From assembly GCA_035705985.1 (NCBI GenBank), contig DASSVP010000050.1, positions 1 to 15,646 on the forward strand: a stretch of DNA of 15,646 nucleotides, given 5' to 3'. Below are positions 1-7,221 of the stretch, in pieces; the stretch's first letter is position 1, and every line of letters begins with the position of its first letter. A model generated the notes under the pieces. It was not told the origin of the DNA and ran no database searches. It saw only the letters and a list, made by a program, of their open reading frames with translations. The DNA is from JACVRW01 sp035705985 (GTDB lineage: Bacteria; Actinomycetota; Thermoleophilia; Solirubrobacterales; Thermoleophilaceae). Position numbers and translations under genes: made by a program.

Positions 1-76
1 CCCGGCCGGCTGGCGCAGCGTGGTGGCCGCGCCGGCGGCCGGCGAGGTCGCGTTCTGGCAGCGGAAGGTGTTTTAA
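1..76 (+). CDS. C-terminal end of an unidentified gene (partial)
   Basis: The window opens inside a plus-strand reading frame (codons start at position 2) that ends at a TAA at 74-76. The 24 visible residues end in FWQRKVF and contain two Trp and an Ala/Pro-rich run. Codons are GC-ending like the neighbouring genes until the last two. No family can be recognised from so short a tail, and the start lies outside the window. The next gene begins 133 bases later, so it probably has its own promoter. Confidence is moderate because only the frame and codon bias support it. Confidence 0.5.
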   Translation, partial: PAGWRSVVAAPAAGEVAFWQRKVF

Positions 77-196
77 CCCGCTCCGCCCCCGGGTAGCGTT
101 TCGCACAAGCGTGCGCCAAGGGAGGCGCAAGTACGGGCGCCGCGCCGCAAGTTCCGGCGCCCTGCTCCGTTACAGGGGTCTGACGACGTCAACAGC

Positions 197-202
197 AGGG
201 AG
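197..202 (+). promoter_or_regulatory. Shine-Dalgarno site of the LVIVD protein gene
   Basis: AGGGAG lies 7 bases before the ATG at 210. This decides the start in favour of 210 over the upstream in-frame ATG at 111, which would put about 33 basic, non-signal-like residues ahead of a perfect signal peptide. Confidence 0.65.
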
Positions 203-209
203 TCTCGCC

Positions 210-2090
210 ATGTCACGCAAGCTGGTGCTGGTCTTCGCGTTCGCCTTCGTGCTCGCTCTCCCGGGCACAGCTTCCGCGGGCCACGGGCTGAAGTCGGCCT
301 GGCTCAAGGCGTACCTCGACCACCCGGCGCCGGCCTTTGCGCCCACCGTGCCGCCGTCGCCCGTGTTCAGCTCGGGCGGTCAGGGCGCGCAGTGGGAGCA
401 CGTGGCTTCCATTCCGACGGGCAACCCGCATACCGATATCGACTACTTCACGCGCGGGGGAGACACCTACGCGTCGGTCGGCACGCTCGCGATCGGTCCG
501 AACGGGGGTGGTCAGACGATCGTCAAGCTGACCGAGAAAGGCCAGCTCTCGCCGTCGTCGCCGAAGTTCGTGGCCGGCCATCCGTCGGCGACCTGCCCGA
601 GCAACCCGTCCGCGGCGCTCGGCCTCCAGCACGACGTCGAGGCCACGCCGAAGGGCGGCACCATGCTGAACGCGGCGAGCCCGGGCGCGCCGAACCTCGA
701 GGCGCAGCTCATCGTCGACGCGACCGACCAGCGTGGGCGCTGCCACGACTCCAGCGGCTTCGGCACCGAGACCCAGCCGCGCGGCGGCCTCGAGCTGGTG
801 GACATCACCGAGGTGACGAAGCCGAAGGAGATCGGCCTGACGTCGCACATCGGCGAGTCGCACACCGTCAACGTCGACCCGAAGCGCCCGCACATCGCGT
901 ACTCAGTGACCTCCGACAGCGTCGGCGTCGACGCCACCGGCAAGCGCGCGAACGAGATACCGGGCGGCAGCCAGCGCTTCAACCTCGACGGCTTCGAGGT
1001 CGTCGACATGTCCTCGTGCATGTACTTCCCGGAGGGCACGAGCATCGCCGACAAGCGGGCCGCCTGCCGGCCGCAGGTCTACCGCTACCGCTACCCGAGC
1101 GCCGAGATCGCGCTCGGGCACACGAACAAGAGCTCGATCTACGCCTGCCACGAGCTCGAGGTGTACGCCAACGACCGGCTCACCTGCGGCAGCGGGGCCG
1201 CGCTGATCATGTTCGACATGAGCGGGGCGTTCGACAACAACGGCACGAAGACGCCACTCGACGACACGCCGCGCGGCACCCCGCTCCCGTGCAGCGTCCG
1301 CGGCAGCCTCTCGACGGCGCCCTTCACGACCGGCGCGCGGGTGACCGACTGCGTGGACGGCACAGGTGAGGGCTCGGAGGACCTGAACGTCCCGAACTGG
1401 CTGGCCTCCGGCGCTCCGTCGCTCACCGGCGTGCGCTACCTCGGCAGCGTGCACCACCAGGGCCGCAACGCCACGGGTCAGATCACCTACCCCTCCACGG
1501 AGGACATCGACTTCAACCACGAGTCCGAGCTCACCGGGTCGGGCCGCTACCTGCTCGCCACCGACGAGCGCGGCGGAGGTGTGACGCCTCCGGGTGCCAC
1601 CTGCGTCCCGGGTGCCGACAACCCCGAGGGCAACGGCGGCGTGCACGCTTACGACGTGACGAAGCTCCAGACCACGATGCCTGGCTCCGTCCAGGAGGCG
1701 TGGGAGCCGTATGCGCGCCAGTCCAACGGCAGCAAGGCGATCTACCGCGCCCAGGTGCGCACGAAGCCGCAGGCCACCGTCTGCACGGCGCACGTGATGC
1801 ACCAGATCCCCGGCCAGAACCGGATCTTCATGGGCTGGTACTCGCAGGGCACGCAGGTGATCGACTTCACCGAGAACCGCAACGGCACGCTCGATTTCAA
1901 GGAGGCGGGCTGGTTCATCCCGTCGAACGCGAACGAGTGGGTCTCCGCGGTCTTCAAGTCGCAGCAGAACAAGAACGGCACGTTCACCTATTGGGGCGCG
2001 ACCGGCGACTTCAGCCTCGGCGAGGCGGGCCGCAACACGATCGACGTCTACAAGGTCACGCTGCCGGCGCCGCCGAAGCCGCGGAAGTAG
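210..2090 (+). CDS. Secreted LVIVD-repeat (beta-propeller) family protein
   Basis: A 626-residue exported protein of unknown substrate. Residues 1-23 form a clear signal peptide: Ser-Arg-Lys, then a Leu/Val/Phe/Ala core, then a Thr-Ala-Ser-Ala cleavage site before Gly24. The body has several LVIVD-like strands typical of choice-of-anchor/beta-propeller secreted proteins: GGLELVDITEVTKP, GFEVVDMSS, GVHAYDVTKL and GTQVIDFTEN. It also has SGRYLLATDERGGG and HVMHQIPGQNRIFMGWYSQG. The mature part holds ten Cys, an even number that fits disulfide bonding outside the cell. There is no lipobox, sortase signal or C-terminal membrane span, so it is probably released. The last 35 bases overlap the end of the convergent flavin monooxygenase gene. 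The family assignment rests on repeat resemblance; an enzymatic role cannot be claimed. Confidence 0.8.
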   Translation: MSRKLVLVFAFAFVLALPGTASAGHGLKSAWLKAYLDHPAPAFAPTVPPSPVFSSGGQGAQWEHVASIPTGNPHTDIDYFTRGGDTYASVGTLAIGPNGGGQTIVKLTEKGQLSPSSPKFVAGHPSATCPSNPSAALGLQHDVEATPKGGTMLNAASPGAPNLEAQLIVDATDQRGRCHDSSGFGTETQPRGGLELVDITEVTKPKEIGLTSHIGESHTVNVDPKRPHIAYSVTSDSVGVDATGKRANEIPGGSQRFNLDGFEVVDMSSCMYFPEGTSIADKRAACRPQVYRYRYPSAEIALGHTNKSSIYACHELEVYANDRLTCGSGAALIMFDMSGAFDNNGTKTPLDDTPRGTPLPCSVRGSLSTAPFTTGARVTDCVDGTGEGSEDLNVPNWLASGAPSLTGVRYLGSVHHQGRNATGQITYPSTEDIDFNHESELTGSGRYLLATDERGGGVTPPGATCVPGADNPEGNGGVHAYDVTKLQTTMPGSVQEAWEPYARQSNGSKAIYRAQVRTKPQATVCTAHVMHQIPGQNRIFMGWYSQGTQVIDFTENRNGTLDFKEAGWFIPSNANEWVSAVFKSQQNKNGTFTYWGATGDFSLGEAGRNTIDVYKVTLPAPPKPRK

Positions 2091-3567
2091 CACCAGGGCG
2101 CGGCGCCGCGGCCATCCGGTAGGCCGCGGCGTCGAAGCGCCGCGTGCGGCGGCGGTACTCGAACGTGAAGCCGGGCCACTGAATCGAGTTGCGGCCGTTG
2201 CGGTCGAGGTACCAGCTGCCGCAGCCGCCGGTGTTCCAGACGGTATGCGCGAGCCGCTCCTGGATCTCCACGTTGTAGGCGGCCTGTGCCTCGGCGCGCA
2301 CCTCGAACTCGGTGGTGCCCAGCGCGCGCATCTGCCGCAGCGCGTCGATCACGTAGTTCATCTGCGACTCGAGCATGTAGACGATCGAGTTGTGCCCGAG
2401 ATTCAGGTTCGGGCCGTAGAGCCAGAGCAGGTTCGGGAAGCCGGCGACGGTCGTGCCGAGGTAGGCCTCCGGGCTGCCGTCCCAGACCTCCGCCAGCGAC
2501 GACCCGTCGCGCCCGCGGATGCGCTCGGCTATCGGCAGCTCGGCGGGCTTGAAGCCGGTGGCGAAGATCAGCGTGTCGATCTCGTGCTCCACGCCGTCGG
2601 CGCCGACGATTGCGCGCGCGCGCAGCTCCTGGACGCCGGTGCTCACGATTTCGACGTTGGGCGCCTGGATCGAGGGATACCAGTCGTTCGAGAAGACGAT
2701 GCGCTTGCAACCGATCTCGTAGTCCGGGGTCAGGCGGCGGCGCAGCTCGGGGTCCTTCACCTGACGGCGCAGCTGGGCCCGCGCGGCCAGCTCCATCGGC
2801 TTCATCAGGCGCCTGTCTCGCGTGAGTCCCGGCACCAGCATCTCCACCGTCGAATAGATGGTGCCGCGGGCGAGCCGCTGGAGCGCGGGGAAGCGGCGGT
2901 AGCGCTCGCGCATCCGCGGGGGGACCGGGCGGTCCGGCTGTGGCACCACCCACGGCGGCGTGCGCTGGAAGAGTACGAGCTTCCCGACGTGCGGCTGGAT
3001 CTGCGGCACCGCCTGGACAGCCGAAGCACCTGCTCCGATCACGGCGACCCGCTTCCCCGTCAGGTCGTCGCCGTGATCCCAGCGTGCCGTGTGGAAGGTG
3101 TTGCCCTCGAACGCGCCCTCACCCGGGATCGTGGGCGTCCAGGGCTCGCTCAAGAGCCCCGGCGCCGCCACCAGCACGCGCGCGGAGAGTGGACCGCTCG
3201 AGGTCTCGAGCTCCCACCGCTGCTCGTCGGCCAGCCAGCTCGCCGCGAGCAGCTCGCACTTCAGGCGGACGCTGGAAAGGACGCCGTAGCGCTCGGCACA
3301 GCGGCGCAGGTAGGCCTGGATCTCGTCCCGGAGCGGGTACGCGCGCGACCAGTCCGGATTCGGCGCGAACGAGAAGGAGTAGAGGTTCGACGGGATGTCG
3401 CACTGCGCGCCCGGATAGCTGTTCGCCCACCACGTGCCGCCCACGTCGTCCTGGCGCTCGATCAGGACGAAGTCATCGACGCCGTCCTGCTTCAGGCGGA
3501 TCGCCATGCCGAGGCCGCCGAAGCCGGCGCCGACGATAACCACCTCGTGAACATGCGAGCCTTCCAC
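2056..3567 (-). CDS. Baeyer-Villiger-type flavin-dependent monooxygenase (group B)
   Basis: A 503-residue FAD/NADPH enzyme that should insert one oxygen atom from O2 into a ketone or hydroxylate a small organic substrate. Residues 13-18 (GAGFGG) are the FAD Rossmann motif. Residues 43-57 (GGTWWANSYPGAQCD) match the conserved block of this family. Residues 153-164 (FEGNTFHTARWD) fit the Baeyer-Villiger fingerprint FxGxxxHxxxW[P/D]. Residues 178-183 (GAGASA) form the NADPH Rossmann site, and IFATGFKP lies further on. Length is normal for single-domain BVMOs. The frame stays open for another 109 codons upstream, but that stretch is antisense to the SnoaL-like gene. I therefore start at the GTG at 3567, which gives a short lead-in before the FAD motif and has a TACTTT box 7 bases upstream. 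The Ala-rich C-terminus is antisense to the LVIVD gene. The substrate is unknown. Confidence 0.88.
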   Translation of the reverse strand: MEGSHVHEVVIVGAGFGGLGMAIRLKQDGVDDFVLIERQDDVGGTWWANSYPGAQCDIPSNLYSFSFAPNPDWSRAYPLRDEIQAYLRRCAERYGVLSSVRLKCELLAASWLADEQRWELETSSGPLSARVLVAAPGLLSEPWTPTIPGEGAFEGNTFHTARWDHGDDLTGKRVAVIGAGASAVQAVPQIQPHVGKLVLFQRTPPWVVPQPDRPVPPRMRERYRRFPALQRLARGTIYSTVEMLVPGLTRDRRLMKPMELAARAQLRRQVKDPELRRRLTPDYEIGCKRIVFSNDWYPSIQAPNVEIVSTGVQELRARAIVGADGVEHEIDTLIFATGFKPAELPIAERIRGRDGSSLAEVWDGSPEAYLGTTVAGFPNLLWLYGPNLNLGHNSIVYMLESQMNYVIDALRQMRALGTTEFEVRAEAQAAYNVEIQERLAHTVWNTGGCGSWYLDRNGRNSIQWPGFTFEYRRRTRRFDAAAYRMAAAPRPGATSAASAAPAA

Positions 3568-3972
3568 GGCGTGGAAAGTATCCACCCGAACCTCGAAATC
3601 GTCCGGCGCCTGTTCGAGCGTTTCGCCGAGGGCGGGATCGAGGCAGCGCTCCCCGGGATGGACGAGGAGCTCGTCATCGAGATCCCGCCGGACATGTCGG
3701 CGGAGCCGGACACGTACCACGGGCACGAGGGGGCGCGGCGCTACTTCGCCGGGTTCGACGGGACGCTCGAGGACGTGCGCTACGAGGCGATCGAGCTGAT
3801 CCCGGTCGGCGACCGCGTCATCGCGCACGCGCGCATGGGCGGCCGCGGGGTCAGCAGCGGGCTCGATGTGGACATCGAGGCGTTCGTCGTACACGAGCTG
3901 TCCGGCGGGAAGGTCTCCGGCATGCGGCCGTATCCCGACATGGACTCCGCGCGCGCCGCGGCGGGGGGCTAG
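3553..3972 (+). CDS. SnoaL-like / NTF2-fold family protein
   Basis: A 139-residue protein of the SnoaL/ketosteroid-isomerase-like NTF2 fold. The opening helix NLEIVRRLFERFAEGG, then a strand with acidic residues (DEELVIEIPP), the YHGHEGARRYFAGF segment, a central strand around VIAHARMGGRG and the last strand IEAFVVHELSGGKVSGMRPY follow the family order. Members are isomerases, cyclases, hydrolases or non-enzymatic pockets, so the reaction cannot be fixed. The start is uncertain: ATG 3553, GTG 3547 (6 bases after a GATAAC that could be a -10 box) and GTG 3571 are all in frame, and none has a Shine-Dalgarno site. With the first two, its 5' end overlaps that of the monooxygenase. The stop overlaps the cupin stop in a CTAG. 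Divergent placement suggests work on related substrates, which is inference. Confidence 0.8.
   Translation: MRAFHGVESIHPNLEIVRRLFERFAEGGIEAALPGMDEELVIEIPPDMSAEPDTYHGHEGARRYFAGFDGTLEDVRYEAIELIPVGDRVIAHARMGGRGVSSGLDVDIEAFVVHELSGGKVSGMRPYPDMDSARAAAGG
3562..3576. repeat. Perfect inverted repeat at the divergent FMO/SnoaL starts
   Basis: TTCCAC-GGC-GTGGAA is a perfect palindrome with 6-base arms and a 3-base centre. It contains the monooxygenase GTG start (minus, 3567-3565) and an in-frame GTG of the SnoaL-like gene (plus, 3571). It could be an operator for a dimeric regulator, or just chance plus coding constraint. Confidence 0.4.
3575..3580 (-). promoter_or_regulatory. -10-like box of the flavin monooxygenase gene
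   Basis: On the minus strand TACTTT (TANNNT type) lies 7 bases before the GTG at 3567, so transcription would begin at or next to the start codon (leaderless). No convincing -35 hexamer is visible. Confidence 0.4.
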
Positions 3973-4364
3973 CCCTCAGGCCACCAGCCCTGCTGCATCT
4001 CGGCGTCCTTGTTATCTGTGTTGGGGGCGCCGAAGGCGATCACCTCCACGCCCTCCGGGCCGGCCTCCATCCCGCGCCAGGCGCCGGGGGCCACCCGCAC
4101 GGCGTCGAACTGCGCCATGTCGATCAAGTCGTCGCCCACGGCGACCCGCGCGCTGCCGGAGACGACCACGTAGACCTCCTCCTGCTCGGAGTGCGTGTGA
4201 CCGAACGGTGCGCGGAAGCCCGGGTCGAGGCGGAAGTAGCTCAGACCGCCCTTCTCCATGTCCAGGTTCGTTCGCGCGAAGCGCGACTCGATGCCCTCCA
4301 TGCCGAAGCGCGGCGCCATGTCCTGGACGTCGTCGCGCAGGTTCACGCGCGTGTAGTCCGCCAT
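3969..4364 (-). CDS. Small single-domain cupin
   Basis: A 131-residue cupin, last gene of the MFS-SRPBCC-cupin operon. The first cupin motif is intact: His56 and His58 in GHTHSEQEE, with Glu62 or Glu63, then a Gly-rich strand (VVVSGSARVAVGDD). In the second motif (VAPGAWRGMEA) the usual metal-binding His is Arg97, so at most three of the four classical ligands remain. Metal binding may be weak or absent, and a binding or sensing role is possible. It starts 4 bases after the SRPBCC stop and has a GGAGG site 9 bases before its ATG. Its stop overlaps that of the convergent SnoaL-like gene by the 4 bases CTAG. Family is sure, function unknown. Confidence 0.85.
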   Translation of the reverse strand: MADYTRVNLRDDVQDMAPRFGMEGIESRFARTNLDMEKGGLSYFRLDPGFRAPFGHTHSEQEEVYVVVSGSARVAVGDDLIDMAQFDAVRVAPGAWRGMEAGPEGVEVIAFGAPNTDNKDAEMQQGWWPEG

Positions 4365-4368
4365 GCCG

Positions 4369-4815
4369 CTACGCCTCCGCCTTCTGCTTGAGCCCGTCCG
4401 CGGCGTCGCCGAGCAGCATGTCGCGCACCTTCCCTTCCACCGGGCCGCGCAGCAGTATGCCGAGCATGCGGCCGGGGTCGACCTCGAGCGCGTAGGTCGC
4501 CCGCGTGCGACCGTCGCCGAGGTCCTCGAACGTCCAGGAGCCCGTCAGCGACTTGGTGTCGCCCTTCTCCTGAACCCAGCGGATCGACGTCGGCTCCTCG
4601 TATGTGAAGCGCAGCACCGAGCGAACGGTCTTCACTGTGGCGTCGGACTCCGTCTCGGCCACGGCGGCGCGCTTCTGCCCGTCCCGCTCGAGCACCTCGA
4701 CATCCTTGAGCGAGCCCTGCCAATCGGGCGCGTTCGCGATGTCCGACGCGATCTCGAAGCAGCGCTCGACCGGCGCGTTGATCTCGACAGACCGCTCCCC
4801 ACTGATGGTTCCCAT
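4369..4815 (-). CDS. SRPBCC family protein (polyketide cyclase/START-like)
   Basis: A 148-residue START/Bet v 1-like hydrophobic-pocket protein. The opening ISGERSVEINAPVERCFEIASDIANAPDW is the family signature: a first strand, then a Val-Glu-Arg helix and a ...W.. turn. The middle strand pattern (TYEEPTSIRWVQEKGDTKSLTGSWTFEDLGDGRTRATYALEV) is also typical. The long C-terminal helix (GPVEGKVRDMLLGDAADGLKQKAEA) would close the pocket. Members bind lipids or aromatic polyketides, or catalyse cyclisation; the ligand cannot be named. ATG 4815 is chosen because the protein then begins just before the first strand. It lies 11 bases after the MFS stop and 4 bases before the cupin start, so the three genes form one operon. 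Confidence 0.85.
   Translation of the reverse strand: MGTISGERSVEINAPVERCFEIASDIANAPDWQGSLKDVEVLERDGQKRAAVAETESDATVKTVRSVLRFTYEEPTSIRWVQEKGDTKSLTGSWTFEDLGDGRTRATYALEVDPGRMLGILLRGPVEGKVRDMLLGDAADGLKQKAEA
4374..4378 (-). promoter_or_regulatory. Shine-Dalgarno site of the cupin gene
   Basis: GGAGG on the minus strand, 9 bases before the cupin ATG and inside the last codons of the SRPBCC gene, so the cupin is translated from the operon message. Confidence 0.65.
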
Positions 4816-4826
4816 GGAGCGGCAGC

Positions 4827-6026
4827 CTAGGCGGGCGCGGCACTCGGTGCCAGCGTGCCTCGCCGGGCGAAGAGCAGCAGCGCGCCCGCGGCCGACACCG
4901 CCACCGAGACCGACACCGCCGCGGGCCAGGAGTACTCCTCCACCACGGTTCCGCCTACCGCCGCGCCGAGCGACACACCGGCCACCAGCGCGGTGAGCGG
5001 CCAGGTGAAGGCCTCGGTGGCGGTGCCCCGCGGCGCCACGCGCTCCACGAGCTGGTTGCGGGAGGCGATCAGGGGCGCGATCGGCAGGCCCGCGATGACA
5101 ACCAGCAGCGCCATCGTGGCCGGCGAGGTCGCCGCGAACAGCACCGCGCACGCGACCGGAAGGGCGAGCGCGAAGCGGAGATGGATGTCCTCGAGCGGGC
5201 CACGTCCCGGCCGCGCTCCGTACACCAGCCCCGCCACTCCGCTCGCGCCGGACCAGACCGCGAGCAGCACGCCGGCGAGCTCCTTCGACCCCTCCTCCGC
5301 GCTGAAGGCCGGCAGCACGACCTCGATCGTCCCGAGCGCGAAGCCCACGGGCAGGCTGGCGAGCACGAGCGTCCGCAGGCCGGGAGCGGCGAGCGCGCCG
5401 AGCCCGAAGCGCCGCGAGCCGGCCTCGGGCGCGTCGGGGCGGTCGCGGCCGTGGAGGCCCGCGAGCATCATCGACGTGCCGGCCAGCACGGACGCGGCAG
5501 ACACCCCCAGCGCGTACTCGGGTCCGACCGTCGCCACGATCGCGGTGGTGATCAGCGGTCCCGTTACGAAGATCAGCTCGATGAGGACGGAGTCGAGCGC
5601 GAACGCGCTCGGAATGAGCACGGGGTTGGCGGCCAGCAGCAGCGGCCAGCGCGAGCGCAGCACGGACGAAACCGGCGGCAGCGTCGTGCCGGCGGCGAGC
5701 GAGGCGGCCGCGAGCGCCGCGGTGGACGCGCCCGCCGCGCCGAGCACCCAGACCAGCACGAGGCCCGCCGCGTGCACGAAGGCGAGCGGCAGGAGGGCGC
5801 GCTCGCCCCGCCAGTCCACGAGTCGGCCGAGCAGCGGAGCGCCGAGCGCGCTGCCGAGCGCGAGCGCCCCGGCGCAGGCGCCCGCGGCGGCGAACGAGCC
5901 CGTGACCTCCTGCACGTAGAGCAGGATCGCGAGGCCGCTGATGCCGATCGGCAGGCGGCCGAGGACGGTGGCGAGCACGATCATTGCGACGCCGGGCTCT
6001 CTCAGAATGCGCGCGTAGACGCCCAC
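4827..6026 (-). CDS. Major facilitator superfamily transporter
   Basis: A 399-residue integral membrane protein with about twelve hydrophobic segments and little else. The loop after the second segment (GRLVDWRGERALL) is the MFS motif-A region (G..aD..Grr.). A longer, charged central loop (HGRDRPDAPEAGSRR) separates two six-helix halves. The pattern resembles actinobacterial efflux-type MFS permeases; the substrate is unknown. It is the first gene of the minus-strand operon with the SRPBCC protein and cupin. The start is uncertain. GTG 6026 gives the longest sensible product, but an AGGAG abuts it with no spacer, and I saw no better in-frame alternative at a normal distance. Confidence 0.85.
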   Translation of the reverse strand: MGVYARILREPGVAMIVLATVLGRLPIGISGLAILLYVQEVTGSFAAAGACAGALALGSALGAPLLGRLVDWRGERALLPLAFVHAAGLVLVWVLGAAGASTAALAAASLAAGTTLPPVSSVLRSRWPLLLAANPVLIPSAFALDSVLIELIFVTGPLITTAIVATVGPEYALGVSAASVLAGTSMMLAGLHGRDRPDAPEAGSRRFGLGALAAPGLRTLVLASLPVGFALGTIEVVLPAFSAEEGSKELAGVLLAVWSGASGVAGLVYGARPGRGPLEDIHLRFALALPVACAVLFAATSPATMALLVVIAGLPIAPLIASRNQLVERVAPRGTATEAFTWPLTALVAGVSLGAAVGGTVVEEYSWPAAVSVSVAVSAAGALLLFARRGTLAPSAAPA

Positions 6027-6094
6027 CTCCTGAGCATGGCAGGCGGTGTGCCGTGCGCGGGCGCCCCGGCGGTGCCCGGCGCGCTGCGATGTTC

Positions 6095-6100
6095 TATTTT
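6095..6100 (+). promoter_or_regulatory. -10-like box of the YceH-family gene
   Basis: TATTTT stands out in an otherwise almost all-GC intergenic stretch and lies 9 bases before the ATG at 6110. It implies a message with almost no leader and argues against the in-frame ATG at 6089, which is upstream of the box. No clear -35 element. Confidence 0.4.
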
Positions 6101-6109
6101 GGCCGTCGC

Positions 6110-6826
6110 ATGGAACCGGATGCCGTCGAGATCCGCGTGCTTGGCTGCCTGATCGAGAAACAGCGAACGACCCCGGACGTCTACCCGCTCACGCTGAACG
6201 CGCTGCGGCTGGCGTGCAACCAGTCCACGAACCGGGACCCGGTCGTGGACTACGACGAGAACACGATCCGGAGCGGCATCGAGCGCCTGGTGCAGCGCAA
6301 GTGGGCGACGCTGGCGAGCTGGTCGAACCGGCGCTCGATGAAGTACCGGCAGACTCTCGACGGAGCGCTCGGCCTCGACGACGCCGAGATCTCCGTCCTC
6401 GCGGTGCTGATGCTGCGCGGCCCGCAGACGCCGGGCGAGCTGAAGACGCGCACCGAGCGCCTGCACCGGTTCGAGGGCTCGGGGCTGGACGACACGCTCC
6501 GCCGCCTGACCGAGCGCGAGCTCGTGGCGAGCCTGGGCAAGCGGCCCGGGCAGCGGGAGGAGCGCTACACGCACCTGCTCGCGCGCGAGGCTGACGCGGA
6601 GGAGCGCGCCGCAGACTCGCCCGCGGCCCCGTCCCCGGCCCCGTCCCCGGCCGTCCCGCCCTCCCCGGCCGTCCCGCCCGCCCCGGCCGTCCCGCCCGCC
6701 CCGGCCGCGCCTTCTGCGCCCCCGCCCCCGGCGAGTGGCGCCGACGACCGGCTCGAGCGCCTGGAGCGCGAGCTCGCCGCGTTACGTGACGAGCTCCGCG
6801 CGTTACGGGAGGAGCTCGGGGCCTGA
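6110..6826 (+). CDS. YceH / UPF0502 (DUF480) family protein
   Basis: A 238-residue protein of the YceH family, built of two winged-helix-like domains. Its opening is diagnostic: VEIRVLGCLIEKQRTTPDVYPLTLNALRLACNQSTNRDPV. The second half (ISVLAVLMLRGPQTPGELKTRTERLHRF) continues the match to the family. Residues about 169-206 form a Pro/Ala/Val linker made partly of an 18-base tandem repeat. Residues 212-238 are a Leu/Glu/Arg heptad helix (RLERLERELAALRDEL), the coiled coil usual for this family. The molecular role of YceH proteins is not well established; DNA binding is suggested by the fold. It heads an operon with two Nudix genes, 14 bases upstream of the first. The start has no Shine-Dalgarno site but follows a TATTTT box. 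Confidence 0.9.
   Translation: MEPDAVEIRVLGCLIEKQRTTPDVYPLTLNALRLACNQSTNRDPVVDYDENTIRSGIERLVQRKWATLASWSNRRSMKYRQTLDGALGLDDAEISVLAVLMLRGPQTPGELKTRTERLHRFEGSGLDDTLRRLTERELVASLGKRPGQREERYTHLLAREADAEERAADSPAAPSPAPSPAVPPSPAVPPAPAVPPAPAAPSAPPPPASGADDRLERLERELAALRDELRALREELGA
6647..6711 (+). repeat. 18-base tandem repeat coding a Pro-rich linker
   Basis: Three consecutive copies of CCGGCCGTCCCGCCC[G/T]CC (6647-6664, 6665-6682, 6683-6700) differ at one base. A partial fourth copy follows. Each copy encodes PAVPP plus Ala or Ser. The preceding stretch (PAAPSPAPSP) is a related, less regular repeat. Such in-frame repeats can change length by slippage without breaking the gene. Confidence 0.85.
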
Positions 6827-6840
6827 ACGGGAAGCGCTCC

Positions 6841-7221
6841 GTGTCGCTCGTCGTCGAGCGGCCCGCGGGCCTGCTCCTCGTCCGCCGCCCGGACGATGAC
6901 GACGACCTCCCGGGTGCGTGGGGGCTCCCCGCGGCGACGCTCGCCGACGGCGAGTCCGAGGAGGACGCCGTGCGCCGCGCCGGCCGCGACAAGCTCGGCG
7001 TGGAGGTGCGCCCGCTCCGCGCGGTAGGCGTGGAGGGCTTCATGACCGGCTGGGAGGCAGAGCTCGTCTCCGGTGAGCCGGCGGTCCCTCAGCCCGGTCC
7101 GCACACCCAATACGCCGAGCTGCGCTGGGGGGAGCCGTCCGAGCTCGTGCCCGCTGCGCGGCGCGGCTCGCTCTGCTCGCGCGTACTCCTGCGGGCGCGC
7201 GGTCTAGGTTGGGGCGCGTGA
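6841..7221 (+). CDS. Nudix-like protein with a degenerate catalytic box
   Basis: A 126-residue Nudix-fold protein. LLLVRRPDDDDDLPGAWGLP followed by DGESEEDAVRR is the usual lead-in and first half of a Nudix box. Aligned to Gx5Ex7REUxEExGU, the first Gly is Ala32, Glu38 is kept, and REUxEE reads Arg46-Ala-Gly-Arg-Asp-Lys51. All three Glu of the metal-binding helix are therefore lost (one replaced by Asp). Hydrolase activity is doubtful; a binding or regulatory role, or partnership with the next gene, is possible. The start is the GTG at 6841, preceded by GGGAAG. Its TGA overlaps the GTG of the second Nudix gene in a GTGA, so the two are probably translationally coupled. Confidence 0.75.
   Translation: MSLVVERPAGLLLVRRPDDDDDLPGAWGLPAATLADGESEEDAVRRAGRDKLGVEVRPLRAVGVEGFMTGWEAELVSGEPAVPQPGPHTQYAELRWGEPSELVPAARRGSLCSRVLLRARGLGWGA

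Noticed and set aside
120..150. GCGCC...GGCGC inverted repeat upstream of the LVIVD gene as a terminator
   Set aside because: The arms are only 5 bases, expected often by chance in such GC-rich DNA, and no T-run follows.
3568..3894. 109-codon N-terminal extension of the flavin monooxygenase frame
   Set aside because: It is antisense to the SnoaL-like gene, has Arg/Asp/His-rich low-complexity composition and precedes the FAD motif that normally lies near the N-terminus.
6647..6711. Short repeats as a possible CRISPR array
   Set aside because: The 18-base units are directly adjacent without spacers, in frame, and encode a Pro-rich linker.
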